From Acholoe squamosa (Eukaryota > Annelida > Polychaeta > Phyllodocida > Polynoidae), in NCBI GenBank assembly GCA_949317995.1, contig OX439040.1:77101972-77165971 (forward strand): DNA of 64,000 bases, in the 5' to 3' direction. Under the pieces are notes generated by a model that ran no database searches, was not told the origin of the DNA, and saw nothing but the letters and a program-made list of their open reading frames with translations. Numbering within the stretch: position 1 is the first letter of the stretch; every line of letters starts with the position of its first letter. Made by a program: the position numbers and the translations under genes. Positions 32,550-43,669 of the stretch are shown here, in pieces.

Positions 32550-33545
32550 ATAGTTTTGCAAATTGCCTTACTTCAGGACAGTAATTTATTTGAATATAAG
32601 CACCTCTTTCATAAAAAAAACACTAATGACAATGAGGAACCAGCAACGCTAAGCCTTCCTATGTGCTTTATATCAATTATAATACATAAATTCTATACAG
32701 CTGTTGTGAAGAAGTAGCTCTTGTACAGCCATTGAAGCTCTTACTATGGCCTGGCTATTCTATAGCCCTCACAAAAAGGCATCTGAATCTACCTAAATCA
32801 TTGATAATGGGGGAAATTCATTATGGTACGAACCATACATGAACAAAGGACGGCCATCACGATTTATTTCATCCCAGTACAGTGTCAATTCATGGACAGA
32901 CATTTGACAATGAAAGGAAAGTAAGACTGCTTGTTATTACAGACATTGTGATTTACTGGTAAGGACCATCACAAAGACACAAATAGATTCTATCTTTTAC
33001 CCTGAACATTTTTATTGCTATTGTCCTCTGTTATTCACCACCTTTATGATACTTCTCTCTTTCTGTATGATAATTCCAGCTATATCTGTATAACTCCTTT
33101 AGCCTTTGATGTTCCTGTATACCCTAAAGGTAGCCAATCCCTCAATTATCATGTTACATGAGCAGACCTTTTCTTTTTCCTATGCCACCCCACAAGGCAG
33201 CCTATAACCACCCAACACATCCGTTAGGCTTCATGTAGTCTTTTTTCAGGTATTCCTTTGTTCTCTAGAACACTCAGAAGAAGGTCCTCCATATCTGTAG
33301 CTGTTTCAGGTCACATACTGTATTGAGGTACCTTATTAACAAATTTCAGTATAGATGTAACCCTGGCCCTTAATTGAATTGAATACTGTTTTGAGTGCTT
33401 AAAATATTTTCCATATCTCCTTACCACTGGCACTTATAATTATGAGACCTGGAGGTTAATTCTGCGATGGTAGCGAATTTTCTGCCTTATTCCTTACAGC
33501 GATGGTAAGGTGAGATTTCCTTCCTTTCTCATAGCAAGCCCTATC
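32550..33545. other. no gene seen
   Basis: Nothing recognised. Confidence 0.4.
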
Positions 33546-33552
33546 TTGTCAG

Positions 33553-34037
33553 TGGTGTAAGCCTCGGCCCTGCATACACTATTCCAAGCAGAACACACTG
33601 TGCACAGGGGCAAGAGGCCCACAGTGAAAGAATAGCAGTGGAAACACTCCTTCTAACAAGAGTGATTACACAAGCATTCCACTTCCCTGTATGAGCTACG
33701 TATAGAGTGTAGGGTGCAGTTGACCCCATACAGTATTCAAAGGCACTTAACGCATAAGTAGCCTCAAGAGCCCTCAAGGACTCTCAGCAGGAACATTCAC
33801 TCTTAAGAGGAGCAGTGTCCCCCACTTGCACTAGGGGAAACCATTACTCCGTTCTTCCGGTAACATCAGGTGATGGTACACTGAAAAACTGAGAGGCACT
33901 AGTCAGTGCAGACGAATTTAAGTCATTTCACTGTGTCACTCGTCTGTATTGACGAGTTTTAGGCGGCGGCATGTTTTCTGTGTAGGGCTGGAACAGGAAT
34001 AGTGAAAGACTAGGGCAGGACCTTTTGAATAGACCTC
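33553..34037 (+). mobile_element. family B element, 5'-shortened, carrying family G
   Basis: The body matches family B from its 'CTCAGCCC..ACACTATTCCAAG' part on. The right end reads CCTTTTGAATAGACCTC followed by CAG (34038-34040), and CAG also occurs at 33550-33552, ahead of the shortened left part. A 104-bp family G copy is inserted at 33879. Confidence 0.65.
33879..33982 (+). mobile_element. family G element, 104 bp, TA duplication
   Basis: Ends CACTGAAAAACTGAGAGGCA and CGGCATGTTTTCTGTG, with TA at 33877-33878 and 33983-33984. An internally deleted form of the family G copy at 28109-29236. Confidence 0.75.
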
Positions 34038-34040
34038 CAG

Positions 34041-34855
34041 CACATATCTAAGATTTTGACAGTTAGAGTGGGCCCACACTCACTGCTACCACTGGTTTAT
34101 CAGCCTTCACTGGGTGGGTACCCAGTGCAGGCTTATTTGCTGGTGGTGGCTTATCAGCCCAGGCTATCACCAGCTTAAATGCCGGTGGTTGCATAATCAC
34201 CTGTGCTGTCTTATTATCAGCATTTTCCATGCCTGGTATTGTATTATACCTATTTTGACCATGATGCAAAATTCCAGAAAAAGAGAGTTATACTCGAGGA
34301 CACTATTCATGATTGCAGCATGGCAGTCCTTTAGATTTGTTTGAGCAGCATCATGCATTGTGCTGTTGAATATGTCTGATCTTTCATTTCACTGTGTCAC
34401 ATTCAAATAGATGTCTATAGCATCTCTTACTTATAACATATGTTGATAGCAAACATAAATAGCAATAGCATTGGTTGTTTCACTTTGTTGTTCATAGCTT
34501 CATTTTTCTAAATCATATTTTAGAACCATCTAGTATACATTGATCCCTTCATCAAATTATAGTTCTAATGTTAACCTAAATGCACGTCATAATTGTTTTC
34601 TTATTCTTATATATTGTTTATTGTATTGTGGGTTTCATCTCATTTTGTATATCCATCTGCATTCATAATACGTGACGAAAATTTGATCAGGAAATTAAGA
34701 ACACTCAAGGCATCATCTTATTGTCTGCAACCACTTTTCTGTACATTGTGATTAGACAATAAAGTAATTTTTCCACCTTAGAAAAAAAAGGATGCACAGC
34801 TGTCTGTTCATGCACGAATGGATCAGATACCATAGTTGGAGAGGAGTTATCTGAT
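34041..34855. other. no gene seen
   Basis: Nothing recognised before the microsatellites. Confidence 0.4.
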
Positions 34856-34857
34856 TC

Positions 34858-34913
34858 TGTCTCTGTCTGTCTATGTCTGTCTCTGTCTCTCTGTTTCTGT
34901 CTCTGTCTCTGTC

Positions 34914-34944
<31 letters not shown>

Positions 34945-34981
34945 GTCTCTCTGTCTCTGTCTCTGTCTCTCTGTCTCTCTG

Positions 34982-35064
<83 letters not shown>
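34858..35064 (+). repeat. microsatellite: TCTCTG/TC then TA
   Basis: Interrupted CTCTGT and CT repeats (34858-35023) run directly into a TA repeat (35024-35064). Long open frames across it on both strands are simple-repeat translations. Confidence 0.95.
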
Positions 35065-35068
<4 letters not shown>

Positions 35069-35225
35069 GATCTGAATGGAAATTGATGGATGAAAGATAG
35101 GTGATGTCATCTATCAAGGTTATCAATGGTATCTGACATAAACAGAATGTTTGGCTTGGTGATTTCATCAGCCTGCAATGTGACTGTAGGGATCTTACCA
35201 TGGTATTGATAAAAATGCATAACCC

Positions 35226-35227
<2 letters not shown>

Positions 35228-35280
<53 letters not shown>

Positions 35281-35292
35281 TATATATATATA

Positions 35293-35348
<56 letters not shown>
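35228..35348 (+). repeat. microsatellite: AAT then TA
   Basis: An AAT repeat (35228-35279) is followed by a TA repeat (to about 35346) that abuts the left end of the 3.6-kb TIR element. Confidence 0.95.
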
Positions 35349-35350
<2 letters not shown>

Positions 35351-37253
35351 GGGTCATTCCAGGTTTTACTGGTCAGGTGGCTTCTTGGGCATATAATAGC
35401 AAGGGAAACACTTCTACACCACCAATAATATTTTTATATGGTTTGGGTGGGTCTTGGGGCATAATTTATCTTCTATATGCATTTAATTATAAATTTTCAC
35501 GTGGGGTACGTTAATGATAGAGCCTATCTAACCTGGTTAGGGAATATTATCAGTGTTCTTATTATATGCAATTAAGAGGTACCCTTATTTTTTCATGTAC
35601 TCCGGGAATTACCCTTGCCAGGCACATATGAGTGATTTTCAATGCACACCGCGATCATTAACGTACCCTGGGCTTTTGCCTCTAAATAGAATAAAATAAA
35701 CCAAATACATACAATTCCCACAGTCTATGGCCACTTTTAGAGTAAATACATCATGCCTGAACAAGAATTGTGGCCAAATACAGTCTGGTTTGGCTGTATG
35801 GGGGGTCCCTTTGTAAGCGGGGTACGTTAATGATCGGCGGCGGGAAAAACAGCACGGGAAGAGAAAAACGACTTCCTGTTGCCCGGCGGAAGTGGCCTGC
35901 ATCCGGGTACTGTGGTTCAGCTCAGAGGAGGTCACAGCTTGTTTATAGCTACCCCTAGGCAGAGTTCTACTGCAAAAGGAACCCCAAATTCGCAAAAAAT
36001 GTAAGGAAATTCCACGAAATTCCATGAAATTGCGATGAATATTGTTGGAGATGTCTGTGGGGGGCCGTAGATCGCTTTTTGTATAACGAAACGATGTATT
36101 TTGGATGCTAGGGGGTAAAATGTGTTGCCGGGTGAGGCCTGCGATGCAGCCTGGGGCCCCAGGGTGAAGCTTTGGCCACCCCGGGCTGTATTTTCAAAAT
36201 TGGGGTACGTTAATGATTTTTCGCTCAGCAAGCAGAATTTGGCCTCTCCTGGCCGAGATGATGTACCCTTGGGTCTAAATTGTTGATAATCCTTAAGAAT
36301 AGGACCCCCTACGTATGTAAGATGCATTTTGGGCCATGTTTGGGTTTTTTGAGATGACCCCCCCACCCCAATTTGGGCTTGAATGGCCAAATTTCTGCCT
36401 CGTCGTGAACCTTTAGGCCCCCTCACGGCCAAAATTGTGCTTATCCCATGTTTTTTGGGGTTATATTCCTTCTCCTACCTCTATTTGGGCATTTTGGTGT
36501 GTTAATCCTCCGGTGGGATCGAAAGCATAGCCATAGTGGCCAAATTTAGGGAGATAGTGCTCGTCGGTCATTAACGTACCCCGGTGGCAAGATGCCTGCC
36601 TACTGGTCGCCATCTTGGATTCAGGGGAATGTTTTATGGTGGGTATGTTAGACATGTCCCCCCTCTGTTGTGTTGACCAGGTAAGCTCACCCTTGCACAA
36701 AGCCCCCACTGCTGAGTGGTTATAAACCTTTGCGATCATTAACATACCCCCCCTTCTTATTCTGTATTTTCCACACAAGTGGCACTTCCAGTGCACATAG
36801 CTCCATCATATTTCACCATGACATGCCCCTATGGTACCTCTCACACAAGTGCCATTAGTTAGATACTGAATACTTTTTTCCAAAGAATTTTTGGGGTGGC
36901 TATATTTCAGCATTTTTCTTATATTTTGTCAGTATAAATTTCCATATTAGCAATTAATCAGCTGATTGAACTTCCGGGGTTACTGTACATCATTTGTAAG
37001 CATATAGGAACATGATGAATATTTTTTTCCTATTTATTTATGTATATCTTATCAGTATTCAAACACTAAAAAATTCCTTATTATCTTAAAATCTACTGAT
37101 TTCCTCACTATGAATTACCAGATCAGCATAAAAACATCTGATAAAATCTTTGGCGTTGTTGTACATCCTTTGTCAGCATATAGGAACTTGTTTAATCACT
37201 ATTTACCTTTTTATTTAATGTATTTCTTCTCATTCTTTGATAGGTTAAAGACC

Positions 37254-38390
37254 GGGGTACGTTAATGACGGTACGAGGATTACGAGATGAACAAAGTTAC
37301 AATTATATTTTTTCAACCTGTGACCTAATATGGTTTTTGTATCATTTCTATTCAATAGTAGTGATGTTTCGTTTATTATAAAAGAGTATCTGAGGTATTT
37401 AGAGGCATATTACTTTACGCCATGGCATGCACGCGTTACGAGAAGTGTAGAAATTTTGTGATTTTTAATTTCCAAAGTGATATTAAACACCCAAGATGGG
37501 CCTTATCAATGGTTAAATGACTCTATATATGTATTATGATCTCATTTACCCTCAGGAAAGAGTATTTAAGGTATATAAGTGTATATTTTTGTACTGTGCT
37601 GCAAGCGAAGGCCGCGAGAAGTGTTGAAAAAGTTGTGATTTTAATTTTCAAAGTGATATTGAACACCCAAGATGGGCCTTATGTATGTTTAAATGACTCT
37701 AGATAGGTAGTACAACCTCTTTACGGGCCTCACTAGCCCACTTAAAAGGGTCTATTTCTTTTCTTTCCTATCCCCTCGGGATGTGTGTGGTGCACATATG
37801 CGCGGGCACCGACATATTCCTCTGTGAATTTGTGTAATATAGTTCTCGCCATGAATATGACCTTAGCTGTCGAAATGGCGTTAAACATCTATTACTCACT
37901 CACTCACTCACAACCTCTTTACTCATTATGTGTGTGATGCCAATGGTATATGATAGTGTATAGGTGAGCTGTGGCCATTCTTTGATAGGTTAGCAAATGG
38001 GGTACGTTAATGACCGGTAGGAGGATTTTGAGATGGTTAAAGTTCTATTGTTATAGTGCCAGCCTATCATCTTGTATGGTGTTTCTATTATTTGTATTCA
38101 ATCATAGACATGTTTGGCTTATGAGAAAATACTATTTGGTGTATATAAAGATGCATTTTAGCACCCCATGGCATGGATGCTTTGCGAGAAGTGTAGAAAT
38201 TTTGTGATTTTTAATTTTCAAAGTGATATTAAACACCCAAGATGGGCCTTATGCAGGGTTAAATGACTCTAGATAGGTAGTACAACCTCTCTTGTGATGG
38301 TGTATGTGATAACAATGGCATATGATGATGTATAGATGAGCTGTGGCCATTCTTTGAGAGGTTAACAAATAGGGTACGTTAATGATAATA
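37254..38390 (+). repeat. tandem units (about 372 and 176 bp) inside the 3.6-kb element
   Basis: The block GAGAAGTGTAGAAATTTTGT onward through CACCCAAGATGGGCCTTA occurs at 37440, 37616 and 38186. The block CATTCTTTGATAGGTTA with the 15-bp motif occurs before 37254, 37999 and (slightly changed) 38371. Allowing for the SINE, the spacings are 176 and about 372 bp. Confidence 0.85.
37725..37909 (+). mobile_element. SINE with 13-bp target duplication
   Basis: ACAACCTCTTTAC occurs at 37712-37724 and 37910-37922. Between them are 185 bp ending in ATGGCGTTAAACATCTATTA and a short TCAC repeat tail. A GGCGTTAAA 3' end with a simple-repeat tail is common in invertebrate SINEs. A Pol III box A/B pair was not clearly recognised, so the head class is open. 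The sister units at 37440 and 38186 lack the insertion. Confidence 0.75.
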
Positions 38391-38937
38391 TGTGTAATAT
38401 AATGGCCTCTACGCAAGCACCAACTATGAAGTATAGGTATGATATATCAGGCCAATTCTAATTATTATGTACAGTAGGTCTACTAGAGACAATGGACAGT
38501 TAATATAGTCATTGTATGAAGGATTTTGAATGAGCTAGGCTAAAGTTAAAAAATGGTAAAATAAATTCACAAATTTTCACATTTTCCAATTTATCCACCT
38601 ATGCATAACTTCAAGAGTTTTCAGGCCTCACTTTAGCTTTTTGGTATACATAAAGTCATGTATTGTACCAGTCTGGCCACAATATTTGGTGTTTCCAGGC
38701 CTCTTATTAGTGGTGTTATTCATGTTTGATTGATTACGATCATTAACGTACCCCCTTTTTAGAAGGTTTTACGGCATCTGTGATAAAAACTGACCCCCTA
38801 GGAGTTGGATCCTTAAATGAAACTTTTTAATAAGCCAAGATATAGGGCTATCAATAAAATATAATGTTATTAAGAAATACTGAGTTTGTAGATTCTTGAT
38901 CCAAGCCCCCCCAGACCAGTAAAACTTGGAATGACCC

Positions 38938-38969
<32 letters not shown>

Positions 38970-38977
38970 ATATATAT
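38938..38977 (+). repeat. TA microsatellite
   Basis: A TA/TATG repeat directly abuts the right end of the 3.6-kb element. Confidence 0.9.
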
Positions 38978-38979
38978 GA

Positions 38980-39855
38980 AAACCCTTGCTACTGATAACT
39001 GTATTCTTTATTTTAGCAATAGTCATTTGTATCTATGGTTATTGGGTAGCCAGAAGAATGAATAGCTGACACTATAAAGACAACAGCACTTTAATGCCTA
39101 TTGCTTTTTGGTCATGATATATAAATGTTACCTTTCAGTAATTTACCTGGGCTATATTTACACAATGCATCAATGTAAAGAATGTGTAAGATACATTGGC
39201 TAATCATGGGGGGGCATAATCATGCATTCCGTAAGAATCTTTAATCTCCTGTTATTTTTGATATTATTCGAGACTTACCTGAAGTTGAGGTATGATTAAA
39301 ATTATACCAAGGGAACCAAGTGGTTCAGGGAATATACGAGAATTGACTGTTGTTTACCACATGAAATCCTGAACTGACTGCGCATGCGTGAATCCACCTC
39401 TCATAGATCTCTGGAAACGCTTAAGTTTCCGAGGGATAATTGAGGTTCAACCCTTTAAAGGGTGCAGATGCTGGAGTGCATCATAACCATTGGTTGGCTC
39501 TGTTAATGAGTCTGTCATCAATGCTACATTTATGCATCATAATGTCCAATGAACATCCAGCTATCAGCCTTTTAAAGGGTAACACGAGTCATAATGCTTC
39601 GAACAGTTAAACAAAATGATATATAACACGTTGAATACTTTACCAGCGCTGCAGCCATGCATCATTATTCTTTCCCTACAGGATTTGTCCACCATCACAG
39701 TCACATAATGCATCAGCATGAGGAGGGAATCTACTACTGCACCATATCACTGGCCCAGGTTTAGTCATGCAAAATAACAAGATCTTGCCCTACATAAGAA
39801 ATACTCTCTATATAGTGCATTGTGGATATATACAACTGATGCTTCTAGCTGTGGA
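38980..39855. other. no gene seen
   Basis: Nothing recognised. Confidence 0.4.
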
Positions 39856-39860
39856 TGCTA

Positions 39861-40741
39861 CACTGCAAAAATGGTGTTTAGATTTTAAACATGTTTAGGT
39901 CTAAACACGTTTAAAACCTAAACATATAGGTCAGTTAGGTGTCTCATCAACTACACATTTAGGAAATGAACACTTTTATTCTAACTACATAAACATTTAC
40001 GCTAAACATGTTTAGATGTTTAGAGTTGAGACAGTTGAATAATAGGTGTTTAGATTTAAACCTCAATATGTTTAGATACTTGGATGTTGAATCCACACCA
40101 GGTAGCAGCACTACCTTTGACTGGACTATCTGCAACCAGTTATAATCAATTGTTGTGAAAAGTGTCCCCAAATCCCATGTGTAGCATGGTTTCATTTCAT
40201 AGAATGTCATGTGAATAGAAAGGGCAATAGAAAATTGGCTAGATTCACCTCATGCCACCATCATTACCATAACATAATCGATAAACTCCAGACTGACACC
40301 TATTTGATGTTATTCTGGAATAGATAAGGCAATGTCCTTCCTGCCAAGCTGTTGTACTTTCTCAAGTCTCTCATTCTGATGCAGTGTGTAATATTTGTAC
40401 ATGTAAAGCTGTGGCTGACATCTTTAGAGACTTTGACAAGTAAATACCTGCTGATGTCCCCCCAGTAAATGAGAAAAAAAAATATATCTCTGTTTTTTAA
40501 AGCATACATGTCTGCAAACCTTAACTCTCCATCAAATCATTTAAACGTCTAAACACAAAAATTCATAAACACCTAAACACAAAAATTCATATATCTAAAG
40601 ACAAAGTTTTAACATAAACACCTACATTTGAGCTAAGCACATTGTTTGGCTAAACATGTTTAGGAAATTAATGTGATTACAAAAACGTTGCAAGAATATG
40701 TTTAGAATTGTGTTTAGGATCTAAACACCATTTTTGCAGTA
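39861..40741 (-). mobile_element. family H CACTG-ended element, second copy, inverted
   Basis: An 881-bp copy, opposite in orientation to 28302-29183. The left end is CACTGCAAAAATGGTGTTTA. The right end has CAGTA in place of CAGTG. TA is duplicated at 39859-39860 and 40742-40743. The frame at 39959-40210 matches a frame in the other copy only because the DNA matches. Confidence 0.85.
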
Positions 40742-40989
40742 TACTGTCCTAAAAAAACAAGAACAGCTGTTCTGTTTTATTGGTCACTCTGATGATATCG
40801 CTCTGACAAAATATATATCTATAAATAACACAAGTGAAGTATCGGTACTAGGTTTAATGATCTGTATTCAACATGTGCAACTGGCCACTGTCTAATCATG
40901 ATGCAATTACATAAGTGTAAATGTAGAGTGTAGAGTCCACCTCATTTGAAATGTTCAACAATTATTTCAACCACCAACAATACCCATCT

Positions 40990-42018
40990 TCATATAGAAG
41001 ATTGTGTAGAATTGACTGTCGACTGACTAGATCTATCCCTGTTTGTTCTCTTAAACAACTTCAGGACGTCCCGTCTGTAGGATGGCAGAACACACAGGTA
41101 CACCATAGGGTTGGAACATACATTTACTAATGAGATCAAGATGTTGATCTTCCACAGCATGGAATTCGGTGAATATTCTACGAGTCCTTGATTACCGAGT
41201 AGTACATTCAGTAAAGTAGGACCCATAGTGAGAGTGAATATTGTTGTTATTATAGCGGCTGATTTTGTCAGTTGTTTTGTGGCAGCATCAATCACTGTAG
41301 ATTGGCCTAAATTCCCAGCATCTTGGTTCCTTCTCCTTAGACAAACCACAATCTTTCCATACAGAATGATAATCAAAGCAGTTGGGGCAAAATAATCTGA
41401 GCCACATAAGAATACATTATAATACCACAGAAATTCTAACAATGATTTATCGGAAATATTTTTGAATTCACACTGTTCATTATTAAACTCTACATTTAAG
41501 ATAGCAGGAATCCTACTTACAAAGTTCCATATGTAGATAACAATGATATATCTTATCACCCTGCACTTTGTCATGTTCATGTAGACGAGTGGTTTGCAAA
41601 CAGCCAGAAACCTGTCAAATGCCATCAAAACAAGACTCCATAGAGAAAGGATGTAGCACATCCAATGGAGGATATTAGAGTGCCAAACATAACACACTAT
41701 GACATCAAATACATGTACTCCCGAACTCCACAATGGTGACTGTTCTGTGACGATAGCTAGGGAGATGCATACCAATAAGTCTAGCATGGCTTGATGCTTC
41801 ATTAAAAACAAAACCATTGCATTTAGGGAAGCCGATTGGTGTAGAGCCACAAAAGTAAAAAAGTTCATCATAGCCCCAGTAATGGCCAGAATAAGAAGAA
41901 TCTTGTTGAAAACTATGACCCACACTTGGAAAACCTCACCATAGCTGGCACTAGTTGTATTGGTGATAGTGTGTGTCTGAAACAGCCCGTCGCCAGTCGT
42001 TAGTCCGTCTAATCCCAT
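40990..42018 (-). CDS. rhodopsin-class G protein-coupled receptor, intact, intronless
   Basis: A 342-residue seven-transmembrane receptor of the plasma membrane. The ligand is unknown. The extracellular N-terminus (1-31) has an N-glycosylation sequon at N20 (NTT). Helices: TM1 about 32-58 with N52; TM2 about 67-90 with D80; TM3 about 105-132 opening with C109 and ending in DRF (135-137, the E/DRY position); TM4 about 155-173 with W164; C183 in the second extracellular loop, which should pair with C109; TM5 about 206-226; TM6 about 252-275, lacking the usual CWxP; TM7 about 288-311 with NPMVY (303-307). A basic helix 8, YRRDVLKLFKR, follows. The loop between TM5 and TM6 is short and basic. Length and single exon fit a family of lineage-expanded class A receptors. 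It is closely related to 51926-52957 and to the broken copies beside that gene. A role in chemical sensing or peptide signalling is inference. No promoter elements are assigned. Confidence 0.93.
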   Translation of the reverse strand: MGLDGLTTGDGLFQTHTITNTTSASYGEVFQVWVIVFNKILLILAITGAMMNFFTFVALHQSASLNAMVLFLMKHQAMLDLLVCISLAIVTEQSPLWSSGVHVFDVIVCYVWHSNILHWMCYILSLWSLVLMAFDRFLAVCKPLVYMNMTKCRVIRYIIVIYIWNFVSRIPAILNVEFNNEQCEFKNISDKSLLEFLWYYNVFLCGSDYFAPTALIIILYGKIVVCLRRRNQDAGNLGQSTVIDAATKQLTKSAAIITTIFTLTMGPTLLNVLLGNQGLVEYSPNSMLWKINILISLVNVCSNPMVYLCVLPSYRRDVLKLFKRTNRDRSSQSTVNSTQSSI

Positions 42019-42204
42019 GTTGTACAGGTGAAGTGATGCTAGTACTCTGTCTCAGTGCTGGCTGTGTCTATACCTCAGCTTTTGTACAACATTCTGTTAA
42101 CCACCAGCTAATGTTTCATGTACATGTCCATTAGCCATATTGATGAGTAAATAGTGATATTAACCATTCAGAGTTTATGTATCGAAGTGAGTTAATGCAT
42201 TATA

Positions 42205-42426
42205 CACTGTTGAAAAAAATGTCATTGAAATAATCCAAATTTGCCAGAGATCCTTTGCTATTTTCTAAAGAGATGTCGTTATTTTCATAAAGATTCCTTG
42301 TACCACCACACTGCCACTGTGAGTTTCTTGTAAAAACTACACTGGTCCCCTGTTATCTAATTACTGTGGTTCACTGTTCAGTTTTATAAGGATCCCTCGT
42401 AGATTCAACAGTTATTTTTTACAGTG
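42205..42426. mobile_element. family I CACTG-ended MITE, TA duplication
   Basis: A 222-bp element with CACTGT...AAAAAA ends (imperfect inverted repeat) and TA at 42203-42204 and 42427-42428. It lies about 190 bp upstream of the receptor start at 42018, in its presumed promoter region. A longer relative is at 47479-48003. Confidence 0.65.
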
Positions 42427-42468
42427 TACCTTAAAATGTGTCCACATGAGTGCATTAGTGACACTTTA

Positions 42469-42622
42469 AGCAGAAAACAAACATAGCGCGTTTTCCGAAG
42501 CGTCAACGTGAGCGTTGACGAGTGAGATAACCCCTACTAGGGGATTTCTGATGCCCTTCCGCATACGTTGGCATGGTAACGGCCCTCCGCATGGACGGGA
42601 CGCGCTATGTTTGTTTTCCGCC
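42469..42622. mobile_element. PIF/Harbinger-like MITE, TTA duplication
   Basis: A 154-bp element whose ends AGCAGAAAACAAACATAGCG and (complement) GGCGGAAAACAAACATAGCG form a long inverted repeat with two mismatches. TTA is duplicated at 42466-42468 and 42623-42625, the duplication typical of PIF/Harbinger. An internal CGTCAACG...CGTTGACG hairpin is present. Confidence 0.8.
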
Positions 42623-42629
42623 TTATATA

Positions 42630-43490
42630 CTCATAATATCTGTTTGCCTTTACATGTTTCCCTTGCCGATTGCCATTAGGCTTTTTGGTGAAGCAGTGGT
42701 CAACCTTAACATTACATTAACTCTCTAGAGCATCTCAAGTCATTCGGGTGAAAGGGGAGCAGGCATTATCAAGTTGCAATCCATATGTTGAAATACCCTT
42801 TTCTAACGTCTATCTCAGATAATTCTATAGATTTGTATATCTTAAATCAAGTGTGATTCTTTCTTGTAAAAGGTGCCCTTTAATGCATACAGCTAAGGAC
42901 CCAGTTCTAAGCTGGTCTCCTACATTTTGATAGAAAAAATCACCACTCAGCAAAGCAGTTTAGACTAATCTCCTTTAATATTACTGATACCCAATGCAGC
43001 AAAGTTGACTTGCATTTTCAAATGTGCTGCTTTGGGATTGGTTGATGGCTGTGTATCTCTATAGTCCAGGCAATGTAGGGTTTTGCCATAAACTATCTGC
43101 AATACAAACGATTTTACCACCATGCATTTCTTTGGTGGCCCTATAAAGACATACTTAAAGTCCTCACCTGTACCGATGGTGGAAATATGGTTAATTTGTA
43201 TAATGTGGTAGGATCCTGTCCAGTCAAGTGATAGACAAGTATATTGTGGTAATGGTGGTAATGATCAACACTTATGGCCAAATTAAAAGCTTAAGTAATT
43301 CCTCTGGATATTGACAATAACTCTGTGTGATATTCATGTGAAGTGATATATAAGGTTGCTAATTTGCATATAATTACCTTATAAAATGTATATATATATA
43401 AGTAAGCAGTCTCACAATAAAGTGATTGTTTAATTTCATATTTAAAAGTTGGTAAATTTACTACCCATGTCATTATTAATATCAGTCCCT
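42630..43490. other. no gene seen
   Basis: Nothing recognised; a short TA run lies near 43390. Confidence 0.4.
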
Positions 43491-43493
43491 TAT

Positions 43494-43667
43494 CAGGGGC
43501 AGATCCAAAGGGGGCCTAGGGGGCCCATGCCCCCCGTAGACCACATGAAAGTGGGCCTCGCTATAACTCATAACTATAGGAAATCAGGTGAGGGTCGCCA
43601 GCTATGCCCCCTGACCCAATTTTCCTGGCTGTGCCCCCCTAGACCACCCCTTATGGATCCACCCCTT
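43494..43667. mobile_element. hAT-like MITE (CAGGGGCAGATCC end)
   Basis: A 174-bp GC-rich element. The left end CAGGGGCAGATCCAAAGGGG matches the complement of the right end AAGGGGTGGATCCATAAGGG imperfectly. CAGGGGCGGATCC-type ends are common in animal hAT MITEs. An 8-bp target duplication could not be read cleanly. Confidence 0.6.
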
Positions 43668-43669
43668 CT

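Larger units (their letters stand above)
35503..38754. repeat. ten dispersed copies of GGGGTACGTTAATGA
   Basis: Plus orientation: 35503-35517, 35819-35833, 36202-36216, 37254-37268, 37999-38013 and 38371-38385 (first base changed). Minus orientation: 35655-35669 (one change), 36568-36582, 36736-36750 (one change) and 38740-38754. Most are exact. Several are followed by TC to give a longer TTAATGATC word. Confidence 0.92.
35349..38939. mobile_element. 3.6-kb TIR element with ten GGGGTACGTTAATGA motifs
   Basis: The left end ATGGGTCATTCCAGGTTTTA (35349 on) and right end (complement) ATGGGTCATTCCAAGTTTTA (from 38939) form a roughly 26-bp inverted repeat with one mismatch, followed by G-rich text at both ends. 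The outer flanks are TA repeats, so the duplication may be TA or longer but cannot be read. Inside are ten copies of a 15-bp motif in both orientations, tandem units of about 372 bp in the right part, and a SINE insertion. No transposase or other convincing gene was found; the minus-strand frames at 35639-36796 use the motif in different frames and look accidental. Superfamily unknown. Confidence 0.75.

Noticed and set aside
34752-35357. Long frames on both strands rich in R/E/D/T or S/L/V
   Set aside because: They translate the CT/CTCTGT and TA microsatellites; no gene.
35639-36796. Three minus-strand frames of 111-166 codons in the 3.6-kb element, two with an SLTYP word
   Set aside because: SLTYP is just the 15-bp motif read in one frame; other copies are read in other frames or opposite orientation, and the remainder has no domain.
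28889-40210. Matching frames in 28889-29092 and 39959-40210 (SKHL.FNCLNSKHLNMF)
   Set aside because: Both sit in the two family H copies and are built from the repeated CTAAACATGTTTAG words; a peptide explanation is not needed.
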